Under the pieces are notes generated by a model. The model saw nothing but the letters and a program-made list of their open reading frames with translations. It searched no databases and was not told the origin of the DNA. Below, piece after piece: positions 1-7,187 of a DNA stretch of 12,442 nucleotides. How positions within the stretch are numbered: position 1 is the first letter of the stretch; every line of letters begins with the position of its first letter. The translations under genes were made by a program, and so were the position numbers. The stretch comes from Thermoleophilia bacterium (lineage in GTDB: Bacteria > Actinomycetota > Thermoleophilia > Gaiellales > Gaiellaceae): assembly GCA_014534295.1 (NCBI GenBank), contig JACVRU010000038.1:1-12442 (forward strand), written 5' to 3'.

Positions 1-3000
1 AAATGCGGCGCGGAGCTCGCTGACGAGCCGGGCCGCCAGGAACGAAAGCTCGTCACAGTGCTGTTCTGCGACCTGGTCGGCTTCACGTCGCGGGCAGAGC
101 AGATGGATCCCGAGGAAGTGCGGGCGCTGCTCGAGCCCTACCACACGCACGTCCGCGCCGACCTGGAGCGCTTCGGCGGCACCGTCGAGAAGTTCATCGG
201 CGACGCGGTGATGGCCGTCTTCGGCGCGCCAATCGCGCACGAGGACGACCCCGAGCGGGCGGTCCGGGCCGCACTGGCGATCCGCGACTGGGCGGCCGAG
301 GAGGGGATCCAGCTCAGGATCGGAGTCAACACCGGCGAGGCGTTGGTCACGATCGGCGGCGAGCCGCTGGCGACCGGCGACGTCGTCAACACGAGCGCCC
401 GCCTCCAGTCGGCCGCGCCCACCGGGGCCATCCTCGTCGGCGAGGTCACGTACCGCGCCACGCGCGACCGGATCGACTACGGCGAAGCCGCCTCGGTGGA
501 AGCGAAAGGGAAGGCGGAACCAGTGGGGGCGTGGCCGGTCCTGGAGGCGAGGGCGCGCGTCACGGTGGAGCGCACCCACGCGGCCGCGCTCGTCGGCCGG
601 GTCCGGGAGCTGGCGCTGGTCGAGGACGCCCTGGCCCGGGCGAAGGCGGAGCGCTCGGCGCAGCTCGCAACCCTCGTCGGCGTTCCCGGGATCGGCAAGA
701 GCCGCCTGGTCTACGAGCTCTTCCGCCACGTCGAGCAAGACGGCGAGCTCGTCTACTGGCGGCACGGCCGCTGCCTCCCCTATGGCGAAGGCGTGACTTT
801 CTGGGCGCTCGGCGAGATCGTGAAGGCGCAGGCGGGAATCCTGGCGACGGACGGGACCGGGGAGGCCGCCCGGAAGCTGCACGAGACGGTCGGCGATCCG
901 TGGGTCGAGTCCCACTTGCGGCCGCTCGTCGGCCTTGCGGCCGAGGAGGAAACCGGTGGCAACCGCCGAGTCGAGTCGTTCGCGGCGTGGCGCCGCTTCC
1001 TGGAGACGCTGGCCGAGGAGCGCCCGCTGGTCGTCGTCTTCGAGGACCTGCACTGGGCGGATGACGACCTGCTCGACTTCGTCGACCACCTGATGGATTG
1101 GGCGACCGACGTCCCGCTGCTCGTCGTCTGTACGGCGCGGCCCGAGCTGCTCGAGCGCCGCTCCGGGTGGGGCGGCGGCAAGCCGAACTCGCTCACGGTC
1201 TCGCTCTCAGCGCTCTCCGACGAAGAGACGGCTCGCCTGATCGCGAAGCTCTCGGAGCGCCCCGTCCTCCCCGCCGAGACCCGGTCTGAGCTACTCGCAC
1301 GGGCAGGCGGGAACCCACTCTACGCAGAGCAGTACGCCCGCGCGCTCGCGGAGCACGGCGACGCAGCGGCCGTCCCCGAGACCCTCCAGGGGATCGTCGC
1401 CGCCCGCCTCGACCTGCTCGAGCCGGATGCCAAGCATCTCCTCCAGGCCGCCGCAGTCCTCGGCCGCACGTTCTGGTCCGGGGGCGTCTCGGCGTTGACG
1501 GGACTCGCAGCCAGCGTAGTGGAGGAGCGGCTCCACCCGCTTCGGAGGAAGGATTTCGTGCGGCGCGAGCGGCGCTCCACGGTGGCCGGCGACACGCAGT
1601 ACACGTTTCTCCACGTGCTCGTGCGCGACATCGCCTACGGGCAGATCCCGCGGGCGCCGCGTGCCGAACTCCACGGGCGCGCCGCCGAGTGGATCGAGTC
1701 GCTCGGCCGGCCGGAGGATCACGCCGAGCTGCTCGTCCACCATTACCTCGCCGCGCTCGAGCTCGGCGAGGCCGCGCGGACGGCTGCCCAGGGGCTCGAG
1801 CGACGGGCGGCGCGGGCGCTCGCCGTGGCGGGCGACCGGGCGCTCGCGCTGAACGCCTTCGCGGCCGCGAGGGACCTCCTGGCGCATGCGCTCGAGCTGA
1901 TGCCGCCGGACGACGAAGGCCGGCCGGAGCTGCTCCTGAAGCTGAGTCGAGCACTGCACCGCCTCACCGAGGGCAACGAGACCGTCGCCGAGGCGGCGCG
2001 CGCGCTCGAGGCCGCGGGGGACGTCGAGGGAGCGGCCGAGGCTGCGCTGATCCTCGCCGACCTCGCCTGGCACGGCGGCGAGCGGGACGCCTCCCGGTCG
2101 CACCTCGATCGCGCAACGGCGCTGCTCGAGGACCGGCCGCAGTCGCCGGCCAAGGCGCGCGCGCTCAGCGAGACCTCGCGCTACCGGATGCTCGCCGGCG
2201 AGAATGAGGAGGCGATCGCAGTCGGCCGCGAGGCGATCGCCATGGCGGAGGCCCTGGGCCTCGAGTTCGTGCGGGCGCATGCGCTCAACAACGTCGGGAC
2301 GGTTCAGGCTCAGTCCGGGAACCCCGAGGGGGCCCGCAACCTGCTCCTGAGCATCGAGCTCGCGGAGCGCCTGCACTCGCCGGAGGTGGCGCGCGGCTAC
2401 AACAACCTCGCCACCGGCTACGCCTGCGTGGGCGACCTGAAGGAGTCTTTCGACACCTACCGGCGGGGGCTCGCCGCCGTCGAGCGCTTCGGCGACTCCG
2501 ACATGGCCAGGTGGCTGAGGCACCAGCTCGCGGTCCCGATCGCCTTCATCGAGGGACGCTGGGACGACGTCCTCGCGGCCGCGGAGGCGGACCTCCGACG
2601 GGATGCCCACTACCTGCAGGGGGACACGTACGAGCACCGGGGGCGCATCCGACTCGCGCGCGGGGACGCCACAGGCGCGGCCGCGGACGCGCTCGCGGCG
2701 CTCGAGAACGCGCGCGGCGTCATGGACCCGCAGTCGCTCGTTCCGGGTCTAGCGTTTGCGGCATTCGCCCTGCACTCCGCCGGTCGCACGCGGGAGGCGG
2801 GAAAGGTGGCCGACGAGCTGCTGGCACTGGAGGCCCTTCGGCACCCCGTGCCCCACCACTCGCCGTGGTTCGACCTCGCGTGGGTGCTCATCGACGTCGG
2901 GCGCGCTGACGACCTCACCGCCGCCCTGAGCAGAGTCGCCGAGCGGACCCGGTGGGTCGAGGCGGCCGAGGCGCTGGCGCGCGGCGACTACGTCGCGGCG

Positions 3001-3171
3001 GCATCGCTCTACGGCGAGGTCGGCAGCTACCCGGCGGAGGCGTACACGACGCTCCGCGCCGCGCGGGCGGGACTCGCCGACGCCGGGCTCGACAGGGCGG
3101 TCGCCTTCTTCCGCAAGGCCGGCGCGAGCGCCTGGCTAGCCGAGGCCGAGGCGCTAGAGATTCCCGCGTAG
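1..3171 (+). CDS. Class III adenylate cyclase - STAND ATPase - TPR regulator (5' end missing)
   Basis: The reading frame is open from base 1, so the start lies outside the window. The first visible residues, KCGAEL, look like the end of a zinc ribbon, which is common at the N-terminus of this architecture. The class III nucleotide cyclase domain spans about bases 49-540. It has both metal-binding aspartates (CDLVGF near base 70, GDAVMA near 202), the purine-selecting Lys of EKFIGDA and Asp of GDVVN, and the transition-state Asn and Arg of VNTSARL. The cyclase therefore looks catalytically complete and should make cAMP. An AAA/STAND-type ATPase follows, with Walker A GVPGIGKS near 679-702 and Walker B LVVVFEDLHWAD near 1027-1062. 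From about 1700 to the end are alpha-helical TPR-like repeats (for example ALNNVGTVQAQSGNPEGA). No C-terminal LuxR-type HTH is present, so output is probably cAMP or protein interaction rather than DNA binding. It is cytoplasmic; the trigger is unknown. Its last 18 bp overlap the convergent HPD gene. Confidence 0.93.
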   Translation, partial: KCGAELADEPGRQERKLVTVLFCDLVGFTSRAEQMDPEEVRALLEPYHTHVRADLERFGGTVEKFIGDAVMAVFGAPIAHEDDPERAVRAALAIRDWAAEEGIQLRIGVNTGEALVTIGGEPLATGDVVNTSARLQSAAPTGAILVGEVTYRATRDRIDYGEAASVEAKGKAEPVGAWPVLEARARVTVERTHAAALVGRVRELALVEDALARAKAERSAQLATLVGVPGIGKSRLVYELFRHVEQDGELVYWRHGRCLPYGEGVTFWALGEIVKAQAGILATDGTGEAARKLHETVGDPWVESHLRPLVGLAAEEETGGNRRVESFAAWRRFLETLAEERPLVVVFEDLHWADDDLLDFVDHLMDWATDVPLLVVCTARPELLERRSGWGGGKPNSLTVSLSALSDEETARLIAKLSERPVLPAETRSELLARAGGNPLYAEQYARALAEHGDAAAVPETLQGIVAARLDLLEPDAKHLLQAAAVLGRTFWSGGVSALTGLAASVVEERLHPLRRKDFVRRERRSTVAGDTQYTFLHVLVRDIAYGQIPRAPRAELHGRAAEWIESLGRPEDHAELLVHHYLAALELGEAARTAAQGLERRAARALAVAGDRALALNAFAAARDLLAHALELMPPDDEGRPELLLKLSRALHRLTEGNETVAEAARALEAAGDVEGAAEAALILADLAWHGGERDASRSHLDRATALLEDRPQSPAKARALSETSRYRMLAGENEEAIAVGREAIAMAEALGLEFVRAHALNNVGTVQAQSGNPEGARNLLLSIELAERLHSPEVARGYNNLATGYACVGDLKESFDTYRRGLAAVERFGDSDMARWLRHQLAVPIAFIEGRWDDVLAAAEADLRRDAHYLQGDTYEHRGRIRLARGDATGAAADALAALENARGVMDPQSLVPGLAFAAFALHSAGRTREAGKVADELLALEALRHPVPHHSPWFDLAWVLIDVGRADDLTAALSRVAERTRWVEAAEALARGDYVAAASLYGEVGSYPAEAYTTLRAARAGLADAGLDRAVAFFRKAGASAWLAEAEALEIPA

Positions 3172-4248
3172 GGCCTGCTCGCGCTCGATCGACTCGAACA
3201 GCGCCTTGAAGTTCCCCTCGCCGAAGCCGCGCGCGCCGTGGCGCTCGATCACCTCGAAGAAGAGCGTCGGCCGGTCCTGGGCCGTCTTCGTGAAGATCTG
3301 GAGCAGGTAGCCGTCCTCGTCGCGGTCCGCGAGGATCTGCAGGCGCCGCAGGTCGGAGTAGTCCTCCTCGATCTCGCCGACGCGGTCGAACACGTCCTCG
3401 TAGTAGGCGTCAGGGGTGTTGAGGAACCGGACGCCGCGCTCCTGGAGCGTCTCGACCGTGCGGACGATGTTCTCCGACTGCATCGCGACGTGCTGGACGC
3501 CGGGGCCCTCGAAGAAGTCGAGGTACTCCTCGATCTGGCTCTTGCGCTTCCCCTCGGCCGGCTCGTTGATCGGGAATTTGATCTTTCCCTCGCCGTCAGC
3601 CATCACCTTCGACATCAGTGCGGAGTACTCGGTGTGGATCTGCTCGTCGCCGAAGTGGATGATGTTCGCGAAGCCCATCGTCCGCTCGTAGAACTCGACC
3701 CACTCGTCCATCTTCCCGAGTTCCACGTTGCCGACCACGTGATCGAGCATCCGCAGGCCGACTCCGTCGGCGCGGCCGTTCGCCTGGATCGAGGTGAAGC
3801 CGGGGAGGAACGGGCCCTCGTACTCGGAGCGGCCCACGAACGTGTGGACCGTGTCGCCGTAGGTCGCGATCGTGGCGAGCTGGACGCGACCGAAGTCGTC
3901 CTCGCGCCACTCGGGCTCGCGCACGGCCCGCGCGCCCCGGGCGGTCGTGTGCTCGAAGGCCGCCGACGCGTCCGGGACGGTGAGCGCGATGTCCTTGACG
4001 CCGTCACCGTGCTTCGCCGCGAAGCGGCAGATCTCGCTGCCGGAGGAGAGCCCGCTCGTCAGCACCAGGCGGATGTCCCCCTGCTCGAGCAGGTAGGAGG
4101 CGCGGTCGCGGACGCCTGTCTCGGGCCCCGCGTAGGAGACGGGCGTGAAGCCGAAGGCGCGCTCGTAGTGGAACGCCGCCTGCTTCGCGTTGCCGACCCA
4201 GAGCTCGAGGTGATCCCAGGCCTCGATCGGCATGGAGTCGGTGCTCAC
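3154..4248 (-). CDS. hpd: 4-hydroxyphenylpyruvate dioxygenase
   Basis: This non-haem Fe(II) enzyme converts 4-hydroxyphenylpyruvate and O2 to homogentisate and CO2, the committed step of tyrosine degradation in the cytoplasm. The 364-residue protein has the two vicinal-oxygen-chelate halves. The expected iron ligands are His170 (LDHVVGNV), His253 (GVQHVAMQ) and Glu332 (FFEVIER). The C-terminal tail with GFGEGNFKALFESIEREQ is characteristic of the family. The FPINEPA loop (about 225-231) fits HPD better than hydroxymandelate synthase. I chose the GTG start at 4248 because it overlaps the stop of the upstream transporter gene as GTGA, implying translational coupling; an in-frame ATG at 4233 would shorten the protein by five residues. 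The long open frame continuing upstream is a shadow of the transporter gene. No homogentisate dioxygenase or other downstream pathway gene is visible. Confidence 0.96.
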   Translation of the reverse strand: MSTDSMPIEAWDHLELWVGNAKQAAFHYERAFGFTPVSYAGPETGVRDRASYLLEQGDIRLVLTSGLSSGSEICRFAAKHGDGVKDIALTVPDASAAFEHTTARGARAVREPEWREDDFGRVQLATIATYGDTVHTFVGRSEYEGPFLPGFTSIQANGRADGVGLRMLDHVVGNVELGKMDEWVEFYERTMGFANIIHFGDEQIHTEYSALMSKVMADGEGKIKFPINEPAEGKRKSQIEEYLDFFEGPGVQHVAMQSENIVRTVETLQERGVRFLNTPDAYYEDVFDRVGEIEEDYSDLRRLQILADRDEDGYLLQIFTKTAQDRPTLFFEVIERHGARGFGEGNFKALFESIEREQALRGNL

Positions 4249-5114
4249 GGCGCTGATCTTACTCGGCGCACGGCGAGCAGGATTCCGGCGGCGATCAGTC
4301 CGCCGCCGACGCCCTGCAGCGGGCTGAGCCGTTCCGAGAGCAGGACGACCCCGAAGACGGCGGCGACGAACGGCTGCAGGTTCGCGGCGAGCGTCGCGCG
4401 GCCGGGACCGACCCGGTGGAGCGCCGTGTACCACAGGACGTTCGTGAGCACGAGCGGGCCGAGGACGGCGAACGCGAACAGCACCCAGACCGGCCAGCCC
4501 AGGTCGAAGTCCTGGTCCGCGGTCTGGGGAAGCCCGACCGCCAGCAGGCCGAGCCACGTGAGGCCCAACACCACTGCGCTGATCCGGAGCGGCGAGTAGC
4601 GCCGCATCAGCGGGGTGACCGCCACCGAGTAGGCCGCCCAGGTCGCCGCGGTCGCCACCGCGAGCAGGTCGCCGCCGAGGTTCCCCGAGAGATCGCCGGT
4701 CGACCCGGCCGCGACGAGCGCGACTCCGCCGAACGAGACGACGGCGCCGAGCCAGAAGCGCGCAGGCAGCCGCTCGAGCCCGACCGCGAGGCCGATCAGC
4801 CCCGCGAAGATCGGCAGGGAGCCGAGCACGAGCCCCACCGTGGCCGCGGTCGTGCGCTCGAGCGCGTAGACGAAGGAGAGCTGGTTCAGGAAGAGCAGCG
4901 CGGCCGCGCCGGCGACGAGGCCGGCGTCGGCCCGCGCGAACCGCAGGCTCCGCGCTAGGACGACGAAGATCGCGACCGCGCAGCCGTACCGGACGGTGGC
5001 GTAGGACAGGGGCTCGAAGCCGTGCGTCAGGACGTAGCGCGAGACCGTCAGGTTGAGCGCCCACAGGACGACGGTGACGAGGAGCATGACGTCGACCGCC
5101 CGCACCCGCCGCAT
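4245..5114 (-). CDS. EamA/DMT-family inner-membrane transporter
   Basis: The 289-residue, very hydrophobic protein has the duplicated EamA architecture. The first repeat is at about residues 7-137 (starting VMLLVTVVLWALNLTVSRYV) and the second at about 150-283 (starting LLAVATAATWAAYSVAVTP), with about ten membrane helices in total. The second repeat carries the family-typical stretch ATLAANLQPFVAAVFGVVLLSERL. Members export or import small metabolites such as amino acids; the substrate cannot be read from sequence. The ATG at 5114 is the first good start and has TATCGT seven bases upstream, which fits a leaderless promoter. Its TGA stop overlaps the GTG of the HPD gene by four bases, so the two are very probably one operon. 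That context makes an aromatic amino acid or a tyrosine-pathway metabolite a reasonable substrate guess, but this is inference only. Confidence 0.93.
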   Translation of the reverse strand: MRRVRAVDVMLLVTVVLWALNLTVSRYVLTHGFEPLSYATVRYGCAVAIFVVLARSLRFARADAGLVAGAAALLFLNQLSFVYALERTTAATVGLVLGSLPIFAGLIGLAVGLERLPARFWLGAVVSFGGVALVAAGSTGDLSGNLGGDLLAVATAATWAAYSVAVTPLMRRYSPLRISAVVLGLTWLGLLAVGLPQTADQDFDLGWPVWVLFAFAVLGPLVLTNVLWYTALHRVGPGRATLAANLQPFVAAVFGVVLLSERLSPLQGVGGGLIAAGILLAVRRVRSAP

Positions 5115-5121
5115 CGGCGCG

Positions 5122-5127
5122 ACGATA
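5122..5127 (-). promoter_or_regulatory. Putative -10 box of EamA-hpd operon (leaderless)
   Basis: On the minus strand TATCGT lies seven bases before the ATG at 5114, matching TAnnnT. Transcription would begin at about the start codon. No convincing -35 box is seen. The whole gap to the divergent gene is only 30 bp. Confidence 0.55.
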
Positions 5128-5131
5128 CTTC

Positions 5132-5137
5132 TAGGCT
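5132..5137 (+). promoter_or_regulatory. Putative -10 box of FabL-type operon (leaderless)
   Basis: TAGGCT lies seven bases before the ATG at 5145, matching TAnnnT at the spacing seen before other operon-first genes in this window. There is no Shine-Dalgarno sequence between it and the start, which fits a leaderless transcript. Confidence 0.55.
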
Positions 5138-5144
5138 TGGCGCG

Positions 5145-5465
5145 ATGGCCGAGCCGACCCCCGATTCCGGGGCTCCCACGGACGCGACAGCCTCCGTGGG
5201 ATTCGACGACGTCGACGCCCTCGTCGGCCCCGCGACGCCGCACTTCGCCTTCCAGATTCGCGCCCGCGTCCGGGAGCTCGTCCGCGACCTGCCCGAGGAC
5301 CATCCCGTCCGCACGTACGCGGAGGGCCGGCTCGAGCTGCTCGAGCGGCTCGGCTACGCCTCTTCGAAGGCGGAGGAGGGCGGGCGCGAGCCCCCAACGC
5401 GGCCCGGATGGGAGGAGATCCCCAGCTCGGCGCCGGCGTCGGACCCGCTGCCGCGGGGACGATGA
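5145..5465 (+). CDS. Small conserved-looking hypothetical protein
   Basis: I cannot assign a function to this 106-residue soluble protein. The N-terminal 20 residues and the C-terminal 30 or so (rich in Pro, Glu and Ser) look disordered. The middle, about residues 18-68, looks like a compact helical unit: FDDVDALVGPATPHFAFQI followed by a charged helix and a segment ending LERLGY. No signal peptide, membrane segment or catalytic motif is visible. The start is the ATG at 5145, just downstream of a TAGGCT -10-like box; the frame stays open further upstream, but that part is antisense to the transporter gene. Its TGA overlaps the ATG of the FabL-type reductase as ATGA, so the two are translationally coupled. 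A role connected to the reductase is possible but unproven. Confidence 0.8.
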   Translation: MAEPTPDSGAPTDATASVGFDDVDALVGPATPHFAFQIRARVRELVRDLPEDHPVRTYAEGRLELLERLGYASSKAEEGGREPPTRPGWEEIPSSAPASDPLPRGR

Positions 5466-6202
5466 CCACGTTCGAGGGCGCGTCCGTCCTCGTGACGGGC
5501 GCCTCCCGCGGGATCGGTCGCGCGATCGCGCGCCGCTTCGCCGAGCTGGGCGCGCGCCGGGTGGGGATCGGCTACCTCCGCAACGACCGGGCGGCCGAGG
5601 AGGCCGCGGACGACGTCCGCCGTCTCGGCGCCGAGCCCCTCCTCCTGCGCGGCAACGTCGCCTCGGAGCGCGTCGCCGCCGAGGCGGCCGGGCTGGGGCC
5701 CTTCGACGCGCTCGTCCACAACGCCGCCACCGGCGTGGTCCGGCCGGCCCTCGAGACCGAGGACAAGCACTGGGAGTGGACGTTCGCGGCGAACGCGCGC
5801 GCGCTCCTCTCCCTCGCGAGAGCGCTCGTCCCTTCGATGCCCGGCGGCAGCTCGATCGTCGGCATCTCCAGCCTCGGCTCGATGCGCGTGCTCGAGAACT
5901 ACACACTCGTCGGCGCCTCGAAGGCGGCGCTGGAGTCGGTGGTCAGGCACCTCGCGGTCGAGCTCGCCCCCCGCGGGATCCGCGTCAACGCGGTCTCGGC
6001 CGGGCTCGTCGAGACCGAGGCCCTGGAGCACTTCCCCAACCGCGAGGACATGCTGGCTGCCGCGCGCGGGCGCACACCCGCCGGCCGGATGGTCGAGCCG
6101 GACGACGTCGCGCGGGCGGTCACCTTCCTCTGCTCGCCGGAGGCGACGATGGTGGTCGGGCACACGCTCGTCGTCGACGGCGGCTACTCCCTGCCCGCCT
6201 GA
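5462..6202 (+). CDS. fabL: FabL-type enoyl-[ACP] reductase (SDR family)
   Basis: The 246-residue protein is a short-chain dehydrogenase/reductase with the nucleotide-binding TGASRGIG motif (residues 12-19) and NAATG (87-91). The usual SDR YxxxK is absent: the residue four before Lys154 is Val. Instead Tyr147 lies seven before it (NYTLVGASK), giving the Y-x6-K spacing of enoyl-ACP reductases. As I recall Bacillus subtilis FabL, the surrounding blocks match it closely: SSLGSMRVLENYT, HFPNREDM, TPAGRMVE, and HWEWTF after NAATGVVRPA. The predicted reaction is NAD(P)H-dependent reduction of trans-2-enoyl-ACP, the last step of each fatty-acid elongation cycle. The start at 5462 overlaps the upstream stop (ATGA); an earlier in-frame ATG at 5408 would add 18 residues before the nucleotide-binding fold and lie inside the upstream gene. 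Its cofactor and inhibitor profile cannot be read from sequence. Confidence 0.88.
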   Translation: MTTFEGASVLVTGASRGIGRAIARRFAELGARRVGIGYLRNDRAAEEAADDVRRLGAEPLLLRGNVASERVAAEAAGLGPFDALVHNAATGVVRPALETEDKHWEWTFAANARALLSLARALVPSMPGGSSIVGISSLGSMRVLENYTLVGASKAALESVVRHLAVELAPRGIRVNAVSAGLVETEALEHFPNREDMLAAARGRTPAGRMVEPDDVARAVTFLCSPEATMVVGHTLVVDGGYSLPA

Positions 6203-6206
6203 CGCC

Positions 6207-6836
6207 GTGGAGCCGACCGAGGAGAACGTCCGCGCGTGGAACGAGGCCCACCAGCCTCCGGAGCGACTCCAGCCGGGGCTGCCCGAGGTCGTCCGGGAGC
6301 GGCTGCCGGAGCTGGAGGGGCGCCACGTCCTCCACCTCCGCTGCGCGACCGGTGAGGCGACCGCCGAGGTCGCGGGCCTCGGTGCGTTCGTCACGGCCGT
6401 CGACCCGTCCGCCCCGGACCTGACCGCGGCGCGCGCGAACGCTCCGACGGCCGCCTTCGTCCACGCAGAGCTCGACCGCCTGCCCCTCGAGCTGTTGCGC
6501 TCGCGCTTCCACCTCGTCTACGCGGCCCGCGGGACGCTCGTGGAGGTCCGGGACGCCGACGCCTTCGCCCACGGCGTGCACGGCGCGCTGCGCCCCCGCG
6601 GCTTCCTCCTGCTCCACGACGAGCACCCGCTCGTCCACCGGCTCGACCACCTTCTCCACTGGCGCGGCGACTACTTCGACGGACGGGAGGTCCGGCTGGG
6701 CGAACTCGTGACCGCGCTTGCGCAGGGCGGGCTGAACATCCGCCGGCTCGAGGAGCTGCGCCCGAGCGATCCGGCCCGGCGGCACGATCCGCGGGCCCCG
6801 GGCGAGCTCGTGCTCGTCGCGCAGCGCCCCGGTTAG
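6207..6836 (+). CDS. Class I SAM-dependent methyltransferase
   Basis: The 209-residue protein begins with ENVRAWNEAHQ and has a motif I-like segment VLHLRCATGEAT (about residues 40-51). This departs from the classical VLDxGxGxG but is the VLHLxC form I know from a group of actinobacterial class I methyltransferases. The acidic residue after strand 2 is present (VTAVDPS, about 62-68), as is a late segment with RGFLLLHDEHP. The second strand/helix region has YAARGTLVEV where active enzymes often show a more polar motif. It probably binds SAM and methylates a small molecule, but the substrate is unknown. It starts with GTG four bases after the reductase stop and has no promoter-like box of its own, so it is probably the third gene of that operon. 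Confidence 0.8.
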   Translation: MEPTEENVRAWNEAHQPPERLQPGLPEVVRERLPELEGRHVLHLRCATGEATAEVAGLGAFVTAVDPSAPDLTAARANAPTAAFVHAELDRLPLELLRSRFHLVYAARGTLVEVRDADAFAHGVHGALRPRGFLLLHDEHPLVHRLDHLLHWRGDYFDGREVRLGELVTALAQGGLNIRRLEELRPSDPARRHDPRAPGELVLVAQRPG

Positions 6837-6853
6837 CGTTTGCGGCGGCGGGG

Positions 6854-6859
6854 TAGCGA
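6854..6859 (+). promoter_or_regulatory. Weak -10-like box before the DUF6458-like gene
   Basis: TAGCGA sits six bases before the ATG at 6866. It has the TA of TAnnnT and the spacing used elsewhere in the window, but ends in A rather than T. It may be a weak leaderless promoter, or this gene may be read through from upstream. Confidence 0.25.
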
Positions 6860-6865
6860 CCGGGC

Positions 6866-7147
6866 ATGTACTCCCCTGTCGGGCTCACCGTCGGACTGAT
6901 CCTGATCGCGGTCGGCGCCATCCTCGTCTGGGCCGTCACCGGCGAGACGAGCGGCGTGGACATCAACGCCGTCGGCTGGATCCTCATGATCGTCGGCTTC
7001 GTAGCCGCACTCCTGTCCCTCATCTTCTGGGCCGGGTGGTGGGACCGGGGCTATCGCCGTCGCGAGTACGTCGAGGGCGAGCCGGCCCGCCGGCCGCGGC
7101 GCCGCCGCGTCGTCGAGGAAGAGGACGACGGCCCGCCGCCGGTCTAG
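6866..7147 (+). CDS. DUF6458-like small membrane protein
   Basis: The 93-residue protein has two membrane helices, about residues 5-25 (VGLTVGLILIAVGAILVWAV) and 35-58 (VGWILMIVGFVAALLSLIFW), joined by a short loop SGVDIN. A highly charged cytosolic-type tail follows, rich in Arg and then Glu/Asp, ending in PPPV. The LIAVGAIL and VGWILMIVG segments resemble the actinobacterial DUF6458 family, for which I know no function. The start is the only nearby ATG, placed 29 bases after the methyltransferase stop. The tail is short and probably disordered, so a scaffold or small regulatory membrane protein is conceivable. The family name is by recognition, not by search. Confidence 0.78.
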   Translation: MYSPVGLTVGLILIAVGAILVWAVTGETSGVDINAVGWILMIVGFVAALLSLIFWAGWWDRGYRRREYVEGEPARRPRRRRVVEEEDDGPPPV

Positions 7148-7175
7148 CGGCAGCTTCCAGGCCGATCGCGCGCGC

Positions 7176-7181
7176 TAGTTT
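7176..7181 (+). promoter_or_regulatory. Putative -10 box (leaderless) of metallopeptidase-like gene
   Basis: TAGTTT lies six bases before the GTG at 7188 in the 40-bp gap after the DUF6458-like gene. The six-base spacer, cggcgg, leaves no room for a standard 5' leader. A weak -35 resemblance (CTTCCA at 7154-7159) is not convincing. Confidence 0.55.
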
Positions 7182-7187
7182 CGGCGG

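Noticed and set aside
58..60. GTG at 58 as start of the cyclase
   Set aside because: The frame is open to base 1 and encodes a zinc-ribbon-like KCGAEL plus the first cyclase strand, so the real start is upstream.
1291..2637. A 448-codon open frame on the minus strand
   Set aside because: It is antisense to the cyclase/TPR gene, whose domain content is clear; composition is that of a shadow frame.
3238..4599. A 453-codon open frame on the plus strand
   Set aside because: It is antisense to HPD and the EamA gene, has low-complexity Arg/Val/Asp-rich composition and no domain; a shadow of GC-rich third positions.
4249..5064. Extension of the HPD frame as a fusion
   Set aside because: This stretch is antisense-frame noise over the EamA gene; the GTGA overlap defines the HPD start.
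5354..6394. A 346-codon minus-strand frame
   Set aside because: It is antisense to the FabL-type gene with its unmistakable motifs.
6824..6860. A possible terminator hairpin after the methyltransferase gene
   Set aside because: Only a five-base CCCCG/CGGGG pairing across a long loop, with no T tract; expected by chance in this composition.
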